This document shows positions 16,180-24,633 of a stretch of 45,933 bases of DNA, one piece after another (the first letter of the stretch is position 1; every line of letters begins with the position of its first letter). Source of the stretch: a candidate division Zixibacteria bacterium RBG_16_53_22 (GTDB lineage: Bacteria; Zixibacteria; MSB-5A5; UBA10806); NCBI GenBank assembly GCA_001775395.1, contig MEWP01000050.1, positions 1 to 45,933 on the forward strand, given 5' to 3'. A program made the position numbers and the translations under genes. The notes under the pieces are model-generated. The model searched no databases. It was not told the DNA's origin and saw only the letters and a program-made list of their open reading frames with translations.

Positions 16180-17019
16180 GTGAGCGCAGTGAAAAGGATG
16201 CTTCGGGTTCTTGCAACACGCAGCGCCCGCTACGAAAGACTGTACCGCATGCTCTGTCTGCCATCTGGGATCGAGTGGGCCGAAATGCTGAGGGAACGGG
16301 GCGATTTCTACGCAATGGGAGAACACTGCTCTATCGACCGTAATGCGCAGATCGAAGATCGCGCCTACATCCGCTTAGGTAACAACGTTCGGATCGCCGA
16401 TTGCGCGGTGTTCGGCCACGATGGCGCGATAAACATGATCAATCGCGCCTATGGCCTGTCTCTTGACAGCGTAGGCAAGGTGGATATCCGCGATGAGGGC
16501 TATGCACTTGAGTCCAGTGCCCCCAACATGTAGTATTTCATGTCGAGTTCACATTCCGCTTCAACCGCCGAACGTCCCGGCACCGGGGGAAGCTCTTCTA
16601 CGGGCTCGTGAAATAAGCCGTTTTCCTCCAGCCGACTCCCTGTTCGAAGCTTATCATTCATTCGGACCCCAACGGGTAGTGGTTACTGGACTCAAGTGCA
16701 TAGCCCTTTCCGCGATAACGTGTTCATCGGATTTGGCGCGATAATTTTGCCAGGCGTCACTATTGGACCAAATGCGATCGTTTCGGCCGGCTCCGTGGTG
16801 ATATCCGACGTCGCAGAAGGGGACGTGGTCACCGGAGTGCCGGCCAAGAGGGCAGGGCGCCTCGATATGTCGGTGGCAATGCTCAAGGCGAAGAACCAAA
16901 AATTCCCCTGGCGTTCTCTGATCGAGCAACGCCGGAGCGAATACGATGCCCGGGTGGAATCTGAACTCGTACGTATGAGGGTGAAGTATTTCTACGACTC
17001 CGGCGACGCCGAGAAATGA
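16180..17019 (+). pseudogene. Hexapeptide-repeat acyltransferase split by a MITE-like insertion
   Basis: The first part (16180-16494) ends AYIRLGNNVRIADCAVFGHD...SVGKVDIRD; the second (from 16717) resumes NVFIGFGAIILPGVTIGPNA, VSAGSVV and GVPAKRAGR, the left-handed beta-helix of CatB/WbbJ-type acetyltransferases, and runs to TGA at 17017-17019. Between them sit 214 bp of foreign DNA plus an 8-bp repeat of the target (222 bp, a multiple of three). Deleting these 222 bp joins VDIRD to NVFIG in frame and gives a full 205-residue protein. As it stands, the insertion adds GYALESSAPNM and a stop. The enzyme probably took the acyl group from the preceding ACP. A GTG start at 16180 was chosen; ATG 16198 is also possible. 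Confidence 0.9.
16495..16708. mobile_element. MITE-like non-autonomous element, 214 bp
   Basis: Terminal inverted repeats of 24 bp: 16495-16518 (GAGGGCTATGCACTTGAGTC...) and the reverse complement of 16685-16708, differing only at the second outer base (A on the left, A to G class position aside: GAGGG versus AAGGG). Flanked by perfect 8-bp direct repeats TCCGCGAT at 16487-16494 and 16709-16716. No transposase frame fits inside. Small size, near-perfect ends, a target duplication and precise interruption of a gene make this a mobilised element needing a transposase from elsewhere. Its parent IS family is not recognised; 8-bp duplications occur in ISL3, among others. Confidence 0.88.
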
Positions 17020-17089
17020 GGAATCGGGGCGATTTGCGCCATTGGCGAAGCCTCGGCCATCCTTCTCAAGGACTCGAACTGCCGCAGAA

Positions 17090-17256
17090 GCTCGCTGGTG
17101 ATCATGAAGCGTGCACTTCGCACCGCACTCCAGGCAGGGCCAGCACAGGTCCAGTGCGTGACCAAGGATGATATGCACCTCTCCGATCTTCAATTCCAGA
17201 TCCACTCACTCCACGCGCCATGGGTCGGTGATCCCCAGTTTCTTTAACGACCGCAT
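17090..17256 (-). pseudogene. ISL3-family transposase, N-terminal fragment
   Basis: Read on the minus strand from ATG 17256: MRSLKKLGITDPWRVEWMDL, then GEVHIILGHALDLCWPCLEC and GAKCTLHDHQ. ISL3 transposases begin with LGi..PW.Ve.v.L....geVhI.l.h and a CPxCG...C..hDh zinc ribbon, so order and spacing match closely. Homology stops after DHQ; the helix-turn-helix and DDE domains are absent. It fills most of the 355-bp gap between the acyltransferase and the next GT; the remaining 17257-17374 holds no recognisable gene. Confidence 0.7.
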
Positions 17257-17374
17257 TCCTGCCATCGTGCTCGCACTTACTATCATGCCCGTCACCCGTG
17301 AATCACTGAGGATTCGGACTGTAACCCCCGACATCACGTGAAGTTGACACAATCCCCGCTTTAGGGCAGGTCAT

Positions 17375-18292
17375 ATGGAAAAACCTTTAGTGGCTGTCAT
17401 CATCGTCAACTACAATGGTTATGTACTCACCCGGGATTGCCTCCGCTCCTTTGGAGCGGTTACCTACGACCGTTATACCCTGATTGTCATCGACAACGCA
17501 TCCAGGGACGACTCAATTCCCCGGCTGCAACATGAGTTTCCCAGCGTCTGCTATGTAAAGAGCGACACCAATTTAGGCTTTACTGGCGGGAACAACCTGG
17601 GGTTGGCTGTTGCCTATGAAATGAATCCGGATTATGTGTTTTTTCTGAATAACGATACTGTAGTATCGGCGAATGTCTTCGAATTGGCTGCTTTCTTGGA
17701 TACCAATCCCGACGTCGGCATGGTGGCCCCTTTGACGTTCTATCACGAGAACCCGATGATCACCTCGTTTGGCGGCGGGTACTTGAACCGGAACACTGGA
17801 AGTATCACCTTTTGCAATAAGGGGGTGCGCCGCGAGGAAATTCTCAACACAGTGATCTACTGCAGTTTTCTTGAGGGGGCGGCATTCATGGCTCGGACCG
17901 AGCTGGTGAAGCGGGCGGGGGGATTCAACGAAGATTATTTCCTCACCGCAGAAGAGAGCGATCTCTGTGTACGTATTACGGACATGGGGTATAGGCTTGC
18001 CCTGATAACCTCCTGTTCGGTCTGGCACAAGATTTCCAGGACGATGGGGCGTGGATCGGAGATGATCCACTACTTCGTCTATCGTAACAGGCTTCGTTTC
18101 ATCAAGAACAACGCAACTGAATTCAAGCTTAGAGATCTGGCTACAATCCTTTTGCATTACTTGAGAACCTTCGCTTCCCTGGTCCTCAGGGAATGGAACA
18201 TTCCTGCGGCAATAGGATTGGTAAAAGGGGTGTGCGATTATTTCTTAGGAGTGACGGGACCGGGCCGGTACAAGGAAAGGCTCCAAGCATGA
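17375..18292 (+). CDS. Glycosyltransferase family 2 (rhamnosyltransferase-like)
   Basis: 305 residues, GT-A fold. N-terminal VAVIIVNYNGYVLTRDCLRS, nucleotide-binding strand LIVIDNASRDDSI, NLGFTGGNNLGL, and the metal-binding DXD equivalent FFLNNDTVV near residue 90; acceptor-side motif FLTAEESDLCVRITDMGYRL near 195. The NNDT form with GGNN is typical of WbbL/RfbF-like rhamnosyl or related transferases. ATG 17375 has GGGCAGG upstream. The stop overlaps the ATG of the next GT (ATGA at 18289-18292). Donor sugar not certain. Confidence 0.86.
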   Translation: MEKPLVAVIIVNYNGYVLTRDCLRSFGAVTYDRYTLIVIDNASRDDSIPRLQHEFPSVCYVKSDTNLGFTGGNNLGLAVAYEMNPDYVFFLNNDTVVSANVFELAAFLDTNPDVGMVAPLTFYHENPMITSFGGGYLNRNTGSITFCNKGVRREEILNTVIYCSFLEGAAFMARTELVKRAGGFNEDYFLTAEESDLCVRITDMGYRLALITSCSVWHKISRTMGRGSEMIHYFVYRNRLRFIKNNATEFKLRDLATILLHYLRTFASLVLREWNIPAAIGLVKGVCDYFLGVTGPGRYKERLQA

Positions 18293-19401
18293 AAATAGCA
18301 TTTTTCTCTGGTTGTGTTGAATATTCGGTCTGCCTCGCCAATTCTCTTCGCAAAGATTGTAAGCTTGATTTTATTTATAATGGCAATTATGTGAGATTTC
18401 GAGATGAGTCTATTCTTGACTTGCTGGAATCGGGGATTAGGAAGATTGAATTAAGCCGATATCGAATACGTGATTACCGGAATTTCTGGAACTACCGCCT
18501 TTTTGCCGTTGAATTACGACACTACGACATTATCCACTTCCAGGAGGGAGATATCTGGTTTAGTCTGAACCGGTCGCTGTTCAAGAATGTTCCGCTCGTC
18601 CTCACGGTCCATGACCCAACCCAGCATGCGGGGTTACCGTTCATCAACAGAATGTACCAGGACTATGCGCAACGCTGGATAGTGACACAATCCGATAGTT
18701 ACATCGTGCATGGCCAAAATATGAAAAACGACCTCGCTCGGAACTTCTCTGTACCGTTGGAAAGAATCAACGTGATCCCTCATGGAGAATTTTCCTTTTA
18801 CAAGAAGTGGCGATCTGAATACGAGCCATTGCTCAAGCCCAAAAAGGGGAAAAAACGGTTGTTGTTTTTCGGTGAAGTCAGGAGGAACAAGGGGCTTGAA
18901 TATCTGATAAAGGCCGAACCGCTGATCTCGTCCCGTTACGATAATTATACGATCTGCATCGCCGGCAGATTCAGCAAGGACCCGGGCAACGATTTCGAGC
19001 ATTACAGGAAGATGATGGTGGACACGTCCCGGTATGAAGTCATCAACCGGTATATCGCGAACAATGAAGTAGCCGAAATTTTCGAAAGCAGCGACATCGT
19101 TGTGCTGCCTTACATGAGCGCCTCCCAGAGCGGTATCTTGGCGCTTGCATTCGGGTTTGGCAAACCGGTTGTCTCCACCGATACCGGAAGTATCGGAGAA
19201 GTGCTGGAGCATGGGCAGACAGGCTTGCTTGTCTCCGCGGGAGATACCGTCGCTCTAGCCGACGCAATTTCGACACTTCTTAATGACGATGAACGGTGTA
19301 CGTTCTTTGCTGCGAACGCGGCGGCAGTTGCGCAGACCCGCTTGAATTGGGACACCATCGGGAAACAGACTGTGGATATATACCGCTCGATTCTCCGATA
19401 A
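18289..19401 (+). CDS. Glycosyltransferase family 4
   Basis: 370 residues. The start is ATG 18289, in the ATGA overlap with the preceding GT2 gene; a longer in-frame ORF from 18193 lies inside that gene and is not used. N-terminal MKIAFFSGCVEYSVCLANSL; a lone DIIHFQEGDIW segment; donor half with KKRLLFFGEVRRNKGLEYLI, VIPHGEFSFY and SQSGILALAFGFGKPVVSTD. In the EX7E region the first Glu position is altered (SQSG), as in some GT4s. Likely adds one sugar of the repeat after the GT2. Confidence 0.83.
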   Translation: MKIAFFSGCVEYSVCLANSLRKDCKLDFIYNGNYVRFRDESILDLLESGIRKIELSRYRIRDYRNFWNYRLFAVELRHYDIIHFQEGDIWFSLNRSLFKNVPLVLTVHDPTQHAGLPFINRMYQDYAQRWIVTQSDSYIVHGQNMKNDLARNFSVPLERINVIPHGEFSFYKKWRSEYEPLLKPKKGKKRLLFFGEVRRNKGLEYLIKAEPLISSRYDNYTICIAGRFSKDPGNDFEHYRKMMVDTSRYEVINRYIANNEVAEIFESSDIVVLPYMSASQSGILALAFGFGKPVVSTDTGSIGEVLEHGQTGLLVSAGDTVALADAISTLLNDDERCTFFAANAAAVAQTRLNWDTIGKQTVDIYRSILR

Positions 19402-19445
19402 ACGATTCTCTAGACTGAAATGTGTCCGAGAAATGGTGAGACCTC

Positions 19446-19550
19446 ATGTACGCATTTATTAAAAAAATGTACGAACTGTGCAAACGGTTGCTACCGTCAC
19501 CGGTAAAGAAGCAGTTGGCGGAGTACGAATACAAGCTAGCTCTTCGTTAA
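19446..19550 (+). pseudogene. Polysaccharide deacetylase N-terminal scrap
   Basis: A 34-codon frame, IKKMYELCKRLLPSPVKKQL then AEYEYKLALR-stop, matching the first residues of the deacetylase at 22380 (IKMYEVGDKLIPSRVKKLLA, QYEYKLA). The DNA is also similar (for example GTACGAATACAAGCT in both). Nothing of the catalytic domain remains. It lies in a 233-bp gap between a GT4 and the legB-like gene, so the deacetylase has been duplicated or moved and lost here. Confidence 0.65.
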
Positions 19551-19634
19551 GGGCGATTATCGAGTCGCGGCGGACTCAAAGGCTTCGATTGCCAGCAGCT
19601 AAATTAAAGCACCACGCATAGAGGGTTTCGTGGG

Positions 19635-20633
19635 ATGGAGAAAGTATTGGTTACAGGCGCTGACGGCTTCATTGGCTCGCACCTCGCCGAAGCTCTGGTC
19701 CGCGCCGGTTACGGCGTGCGCGCCTTTGTGTTTTACAACTCCTTCAACTCTTGGGGCTGGCTGGATCATTGCGCGCCGGATATCAAGGGTGGATTCGAGG
19801 TGTTTGCGGGCGATATCCGTGACCCGCACGGTGTGCGTGTGGCAATGAAAGACTGCGCTGCGGTGCTGCATCTCGCAGCACTCATTGCTATCCCATACTC
19901 CTACCATTCGCCGGACACCTATGTCGACACCAATATCAAGGGTACGCTCAATGTGATGCAGGCGGCGCGCGAGTTGGGCGTGAGCAAGGTCGTGCAGACA
20001 TCCACCAGCGAGGTTTATGGCACGGCGCGCTTCGTGCCGATCACCGAGGACCACCCACTGCAGGGCCAATCGCCCTATTCGGCGAGCAAGATCGGCGCGG
20101 ACCAGATCGCGATGTCGTTTTACCATTCATTCGATACTCCCGTGGTAACGCTGCGGCCGTTCAATACCTACGGGCCTCGCCAGTCTGCCCGGGCAGTGAT
20201 TCCTACGGTGATTACGCAGATTGCAAATGGAAGCCGGCGCATTCAACTTGGCTCGTTGCACCCTACTCGGGATTTCAACTATGTTGCGGACACGGTAAGG
20301 GGTTTCCTTTCCGCGCTGGCATCCGAAGAAGCCGTAGGTGAGGTTATCAACTTGGGCAGCAATTTCGAGATTTCTATCGGCGATACCGCGCGCACCATCG
20401 CGGAGGTCATGGACGTGGAGATCGAGATCGCAACCGATAGTCGCCGCCTGCGCCCGGAAAAAAGCGAAGTCGATCGCCTCTGTGCCTCGAACGTCAAGGC
20501 CAAGCAGTTGTTGAACTGGGAGCCCCACTACGGCAAGTTGGACGGATTTAAACGAGGCCTTGCGGAGACCGTTGCTTGGTTTTCCCGTCAGGACAACCTG
20601 CGCGCGTACAAAGCGGATATCTACAATCTATGA
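19635..20633 (+). CDS. legB: LegB-like NAD-dependent nucleotide-sugar 4,6-dehydratase
   Basis: 332 residues, extended SDR. NAD motif VLVTGADGFIGSHLAEAL (4-21); characteristic FYNSFNSWGWLDHC; LHLAALIAIPYSYHSPDTYV; TSTSEVYGTA; catalytic SPYSASKIGAD (Tyr near 148); RPFNTYGPRQSARAVIPT. These blocks match LegB, which makes the 4-keto-6-deoxy intermediate of UDP-GlcNAc/GDP-GlcNAc in legionaminic-acid routes; no LegC, LegI or LegF genes are in the window, so here it may feed another 6-deoxy or amino sugar. The stop overlaps the next ATG (ATGA). The gene is CGCG-rich and differs in composition from both sides. Confidence 0.82.
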   Translation: MEKVLVTGADGFIGSHLAEALVRAGYGVRAFVFYNSFNSWGWLDHCAPDIKGGFEVFAGDIRDPHGVRVAMKDCAAVLHLAALIAIPYSYHSPDTYVDTNIKGTLNVMQAARELGVSKVVQTSTSEVYGTARFVPITEDHPLQGQSPYSASKIGADQIAMSFYHSFDTPVVTLRPFNTYGPRQSARAVIPTVITQIANGSRRIQLGSLHPTRDFNYVADTVRGFLSALASEEAVGEVINLGSNFEISIGDTARTIAEVMDVEIEIATDSRRLRPEKSEVDRLCASNVKAKQLLNWEPHYGKLDGFKRGLAETVAWFSRQDNLRAYKADIYNL

Positions 20634-21343
20634 CGAAACGCGCGGTTATCTTGGCGGGGGGCAAAGGCACGCGCTTGCGGCCCTATACCGTCGTTCTCCC
20701 TAAGCCCATGATGCCAATCGGGGAATACACGATCCTCGAGGTGGTGATCCGGCAGTTGGCTAGACACGGTTTTAATCGCATCACGCTTGCCGTCAACCAC
20801 CAGGCGGAACTGTTCAAGGCTTTATTCGGCGACGGCTCGAAATGGCGCGTGCGTATTGATTATTCACTGGAAGATCGGCCGCTGGGGACGATGGGCCCGC
20901 TTCGGTTGATCGAGGACCTCCCTGCGCATTTTCTCGTCATGAACGGCGACATCCTCACGGACTTGAATTACGCGGAATTCCATCTCGAACATGCCCGCGG
21001 CGACCAACTGTTTACCATCGCCTCGTACCGACGTGAACACCGCATCGACTACGGTGTGCTCGAGACCGACCGCGAAGGAAAGCTGCAGGGGTTTCACGAG
21101 AAGCCGACCACGAACTATGAAGTGAGCATGGGCATTTACATGGTTAGCCGCAAAATCGTGAGTTACATCCCCGCGGATGTTCCCTACGGCTTCGATAACC
21201 TGATGCTCGATCTGCTCAAGGCAAAGCTCCCCGTAAACGTCAAGACGTTCGACGGATACTGGCTGGACATCGGGCGGCCCGACGACTACTTGTTGGCGAT
21301 CGAAGTGTTCGAGCGCACGAAGGATCGTTTGATCAATGGCTAG
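20630..21343 (+). CDS. Sugar-1-phosphate nucleotidyltransferase
   Basis: 237 residues from ATG 20630 (ATGA overlap with legB; an upstream in-frame extension inside legB is not used). The pyrophosphorylase signature AVILAGGKGTRLRPYTVVLP with KPMMPIGEYTILE opens the protein; LVMNGDILTDLNY carries the metal-binding Asp; FHEKP and GYWLDIGRPDDYLLA complete the active site. There are no CBS or acyltransferase domains. It would activate the sugar used by its two neighbours (dehydratase upstream, epimerase downstream). NTP preference cannot be told; RmlA/ManC-like enzymes share these motifs. Confidence 0.83.
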   Translation: MTKRAVILAGGKGTRLRPYTVVLPKPMMPIGEYTILEVVIRQLARHGFNRITLAVNHQAELFKALFGDGSKWRVRIDYSLEDRPLGTMGPLRLIEDLPAHFLVMNGDILTDLNYAEFHLEHARGDQLFTIASYRREHRIDYGVLETDREGKLQGFHEKPTTNYEVSMGIYMVSRKIVSYIPADVPYGFDNLMLDLLKAKLPVNVKTFDGYWLDIGRPDDYLLAIEVFERTKDRLING

Positions 21344-22217
21344 AATATTGGTCACGGGCGCTTCAGGTTTCATTGGGAAGCACCTTGTTCCCCCGCTACG
21401 CGATGCTGGTAACGAAGTCTTCGAGGTCGATATCAGCTCAGGTGATGTCGCGGAAGAGTCCACCTGGTCGGTCTTTCCGCGATCGGATGTGGTGCTCCAC
21501 TTGGCGGGGAAGACCTTCGTGCCAGACAGTTGGGCGGATCCCGCCGGATTCATCAAGTGCAACCTTCTGGGAACCGTGTCGGCACTGAACTATTGCAGAA
21601 GGAACAATGCGCGCCTGGTCTTTTTGAGTTCTTACCTGTACGGGAATCCAAAGGTGCTTCCCATTCCGGAAACAGCGCCTTTGGTCGTCAACAATCCATA
21701 CGGCCTGTCGAAAAAGCTTGCGGAGGAAGCCTGCTGGTTTTTTTCTGACAGCTTCGGAATCCCTGTAACGATCCTTCGACTGTTTAACGTCTACGGGCCG
21801 GGGCAGCCGGAACATTTTCTGATTCCATCGATCATTCGGCAGGTTAATGCGGGCCACGTCATCCGGGTCAAGGACCTGGAGCCAAAGCGGGATTATGTGT
21901 ATGTGAAAGACGTGGCTCAAGCCATTATTAAAGGAGTTGATTGCCGAGAAGGTTTCCGTATCTTCAACATTGGTTCCGGCACAAACCACTCCGTCGAGGA
22001 GTTGATCCGGATAATTCAATCAATAATGAAAACCGATCTTCCGGTGGAGGTGGACGCGGAGAGACGAAAGGACGAGATCATGAACACGGTGGCAGACATA
22101 ACAGCATCGAAGCACCACTTGGGCTGGGCGCCGCGGTGGACATTGCATCGGGGCGTGCAGGACATGCTGTTCGGGGACGAACCCGCGTTTAAGGGTGGGG
22201 AAACGTGGAAGGAGTAG
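21336..22217 (+). CDS. NAD-dependent epimerase/dehydratase with a foreign C-terminal tail
   Basis: 293 residues, extended SDR: ILVTGASGFIGKHLVPPL (4-21), LHLAGKTFVPDSW, FLSSYLYGNP, catalytic NNPYGLSKKLAEEA (Tyr near 122), LRLFNVYGPGQPEHFLIPSI, RDYVYVKDVAQA. Start ATG 21336 overlaps the nucleotidyltransferase stop by 8 bp, making a three-gene unit with legB. The last 15 residues (GDEPAFKGGETWKE) match the cap of the beta-helix protein (GDQILFKRGSTWNE), so the natural C terminus has been replaced at a recombination joint near 22173. The catalytic core looks complete; the terminal substrate-binding piece may be short. Confidence 0.83.
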   Translation: MARILVTGASGFIGKHLVPPLRDAGNEVFEVDISSGDVAEESTWSVFPRSDVVLHLAGKTFVPDSWADPAGFIKCNLLGTVSALNYCRRNNARLVFLSSYLYGNPKVLPIPETAPLVVNNPYGLSKKLAEEACWFFSDSFGIPVTILRLFNVYGPGQPEHFLIPSIIRQVNAGHVIRVKDLEPKRDYVYVKDVAQAIIKGVDCREGFRIFNIGSGTNHSVEELIRIIQSIMKTDLPVEVDAERRKDEIMNTVADITASKHHLGWAPRWTLHRGVQDMLFGDEPAFKGGETWKE

Positions 22218-22301
22218 TTGGATATGCCGTTTTCGGGAAGTGCTTTGAACCCGAACACATTCGGAGCATTTGGTACAGGAGCAAAACCGATCATTACAGG
22301 A
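22173..22301 (+). pseudogene. Beta-helix protein fragment between epimerase and deacetylase
   Basis: In one frame: GDEPAFKGGETWKE, TAG (22215-22217), LDMPFSGSALNPNTFGAFGT, GAKPIITG. The intact beta-helix gene at 6476 has GDQILFKRGSTWNE, NLTPPSSGTSGNPIFFGAYD and AGAKPIINGG in the same order and spacing, and the DNA is similar. Only about 43 codons remain. Its 5' part now forms the end of the epimerase gene, and its 3' part is in frame with the deacetylase, which would otherwise give an artificial 407-residue ORF from 22218. Confidence 0.75.
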
Positions 22302-22379
22302 AAAGATAGTTTGTCTGGTTGCGACACACCAAATCTTCTCCATCTAACAGAGCTGTACTGCAACATAATATTCCACAGC

Positions 22380-23441
22380 ATGAAAGACATTATTATAAAG
22401 ATGTACGAAGTGGGCGATAAGCTGATACCGTCACGGGTGAAGAAACTATTGGCGCAGTACGAATACAAGCTGGCATGTCTCCCCGGTATCTACCACGATC
22501 GCAACGTTCACCCGGCCAAGGGGCTGAGTCGGGGCGCGGTGACGATATCGTTGGATTTCGAGATGGCTTGGGCCTGGCAATACGCGAAGAATATCAAGGT
22601 CGACTTCATTGCGAAAGGTTTGCAGGAGCGGGAGCAGGTCCCCCTGATCCTGTCGAAATTAGAGATGCTGAACATACCTGCCACCTGGGCTACCGTGGGG
22701 CATCTGTTCCTCGATCGGTGTTCCCGCGGCGCAAGCGGATTGGCGCACCACGACCTTCCGAGAATCCCTCCATTCGAGAACAAGGACTGGAAGTTCGCTT
22801 CCGGCGACTGGTACCAGTTCGACCCCTGCTCCAGCGTCAAGCAGGACCCGGCGTGGTATGCGCCGGACCTGATCGAAAAAATCCTTTCCTCTCCATCAGG
22901 GCAGGAAATCGCGTGCCACGGATTCTCCCACGCGGGGTTCGGGCACTATTGCCCTAAGAACGTGGCGCGAGCGGAACTGGATGCCTGTATTTCTGCGATG
23001 TCTCGGTTTGGGATCAAGACGAAATCCTTCGTGTTCCCGGGGAACGACGAGGGGAATTTCGAGGCACTGGCGGAAAAGGGATTCCAGTACGTCCGGTCGT
23101 TTCCGAAGAAGTATGCCAAGATCAGCCTGCCGGTCCGTCGGAAGGACAATGGGCTCTGGAGTGTCCCCGTGTCAACGGCGATATCCAGGGGGATCCGCTG
23201 GACCCGCGAAGAGCGCCTTGCACGGCTAAAGCTATTCGTGGACCTCGCTGAAACAACCCGTCTTGCCTCGCATGTGTGGCTGCACCCGTCCATGCCGCTG
23301 TCAGAAATCGAAGAGATATTGATCCCTTTCCTGCTCTATTGCGCTGACAAACGTGATCGGGGAGTGCTCGACATCTTCACAATGGAGAAGATGGTTCAGG
23401 CGACGGAAACTGCATTTCGAAAAGAAACTGCAGTGATTTGA
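22380..23441 (+). CDS. Polysaccharide deacetylase (NodB-like)
   Basis: 353 residues from ATG 22380. N terminus IIIKMYEVGDKLIPSRVKKL; then the NodB core AVTISLDFEMAWAW (catalytic Asp region), IPATWATVGHLF, EIACHGFSHAGFGH (metal-binding H...H), SFVFPGNDEGNFEALAEKGF and SHVWLHPSMPLSEI near the end. It would remove N- or O-acetyl groups from the glycan. The longer ORF from 22218 includes a beta-helix scrap and is rejected; the paralogous scrap at 19446 starts at the same residue, supporting this start. No signal peptide is seen, so it probably acts on lipid-linked intermediates in the cytoplasm. Confidence 0.82.
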   Translation: MKDIIIKMYEVGDKLIPSRVKKLLAQYEYKLACLPGIYHDRNVHPAKGLSRGAVTISLDFEMAWAWQYAKNIKVDFIAKGLQEREQVPLILSKLEMLNIPATWATVGHLFLDRCSRGASGLAHHDLPRIPPFENKDWKFASGDWYQFDPCSSVKQDPAWYAPDLIEKILSSPSGQEIACHGFSHAGFGHYCPKNVARAELDACISAMSRFGIKTKSFVFPGNDEGNFEALAEKGFQYVRSFPKKYAKISLPVRRKDNGLWSVPVSTAISRGIRWTREERLARLKLFVDLAETTRLASHVWLHPSMPLSEIEEILIPFLLYCADKRDRGVLDIFTMEKMVQATETAFRKETAVI

Positions 23442-23538
23442 AAGAAGAGAATCAATTACGTGCACGCGATGATGTTCATCAATGACGATCTCTTCTAATT
23501 CTGTCGGAAGATTAATAATTCTAAATTAGGCGGACAAA

Positions 23539-24633
23539 TTGAGAGTTCTGTTGAATACCGTCCGTCTAGATATAAGGGGAGGCGTGGCAAATTTCTACAG
23601 TGTCGTCAGGCCCTTTCTTGGCGAGGGCGTCGAATATTTCACTGTGGGGGCCCGTGGTGAAAAAGGAATCCTCGGTGTTATCTTTCGCATGGTGAAGGAC
23701 TACTTTGACTTCTTTTTAAAGATCAGAAATGGGAACTACGATCTCGTGCACCTTAACCCATCGCTAGGTTCCAAGGCAATTATACGGGATGGTATCTTTC
23801 TGTTGATCGCGAGGGCGATGAGGGTAAGAGTGATCGTTTTCGTTCCTGGGTGGAATAACAGATTCGAGAGGGTACTCCGTCAATACTTTTTAGGCTTGTT
23901 TCAAATGACATACATGAAGGCCGATGCTTTCATCGTACTCTCTTCCGAGTTTAAGGATAAATTGATTGATATGGGGTATCGCAATTTGGTGTTCACCGAG
24001 ACAACTGCTATCGACGATGGGATATTCAACCGCGCAGAAGAGACGATTCCCGGACCCCGGAAACCAAAACAAAACGAGAAATTCAACATCCTCTTCCTTT
24101 CGCGTATAGAGCGAGAGAAAGGAATTTACGAGGCCATTGAAGCGTTCGCCATGTTGAGGTCGATTTACGACTACGCGAAGCTGACTGTAGCAGGTGATGG
24201 TAGCGAGCTGTCGAACGCCCGTGCCTATGTCTTGTCCCGTGGAATCGATGGGATCGAATTTACCGGGTATTTGTGCGAAGAAGCGAAAAGAAAAGTTTTT
24301 TCAGGGGCAGACGTCTACCTGTTACCGACTCATGGGGAGGGGATGCCGATTTCGGTCCTTGAAGCTATGGCATACGGGCTGCCAGTCATTACAAGACCCG
24401 TTGGCGGCATAAGGGATTTCTTTGAGAACGGGAAAATGGGGTTCGTCACCGAAAGCCACTCCCCCGAGGTTTTTGCACGATTACTTGAAAATCTGCTTCT
24501 CGATCAGGAACTGCGGTCCTGGATTTGTGCATACAATATTGTTTATGCCAAGAATCATTTCCTTGCTTCGAAGGTTGCTTCGAGGATCGAGGAGATTTAC
24601 CGTAAGGTTTTAGTTATTAACTCTCTTTCTTAG
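23539..24633 (+). CDS. Glycosyltransferase family 4
   Basis: 364 residues from TTG 23539. N-terminal RVLLNTVRLDIRGGVANFYS; acceptor-side region DLVHLNPSLGSKAIIRDGIF; donor half with NILFLSRIEREKGIYEAIEA, GIEFTGYLCEEAKRKVFSGA and the EX7E segment EGMPISVLEAMAYGLPVITR. The 97-bp gap before it holds no gene. Downstream lie 184 bp of strongly AT-rich DNA, so it probably ends a transcript. Donor sugar not readable. Confidence 0.84.
   Translation: MRVLLNTVRLDIRGGVANFYSVVRPFLGEGVEYFTVGARGEKGILGVIFRMVKDYFDFFLKIRNGNYDLVHLNPSLGSKAIIRDGIFLLIARAMRVRVIVFVPGWNNRFERVLRQYFLGLFQMTYMKADAFIVLSSEFKDKLIDMGYRNLVFTETTAIDDGIFNRAEETIPGPRKPKQNEKFNILFLSRIEREKGIYEAIEAFAMLRSIYDYAKLTVAGDGSELSNARAYVLSRGIDGIEFTGYLCEEAKRKVFSGADVYLLPTHGEGMPISVLEAMAYGLPVITRPVGGIRDFFENGKMGFVTESHSPEVFARLLENLLLDQELRSWICAYNIVYAKNHFLASKVASRIEEIYRKVLVINSLS

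Noticed and set aside
22218-22379. Upstream extension of the deacetylase ORF as a real N-terminal domain
   Set aside because: It is a piece of the beta-helix protein; the scrap at 19446 shows the deacetylase begins at the MKDIIIKM-type start.
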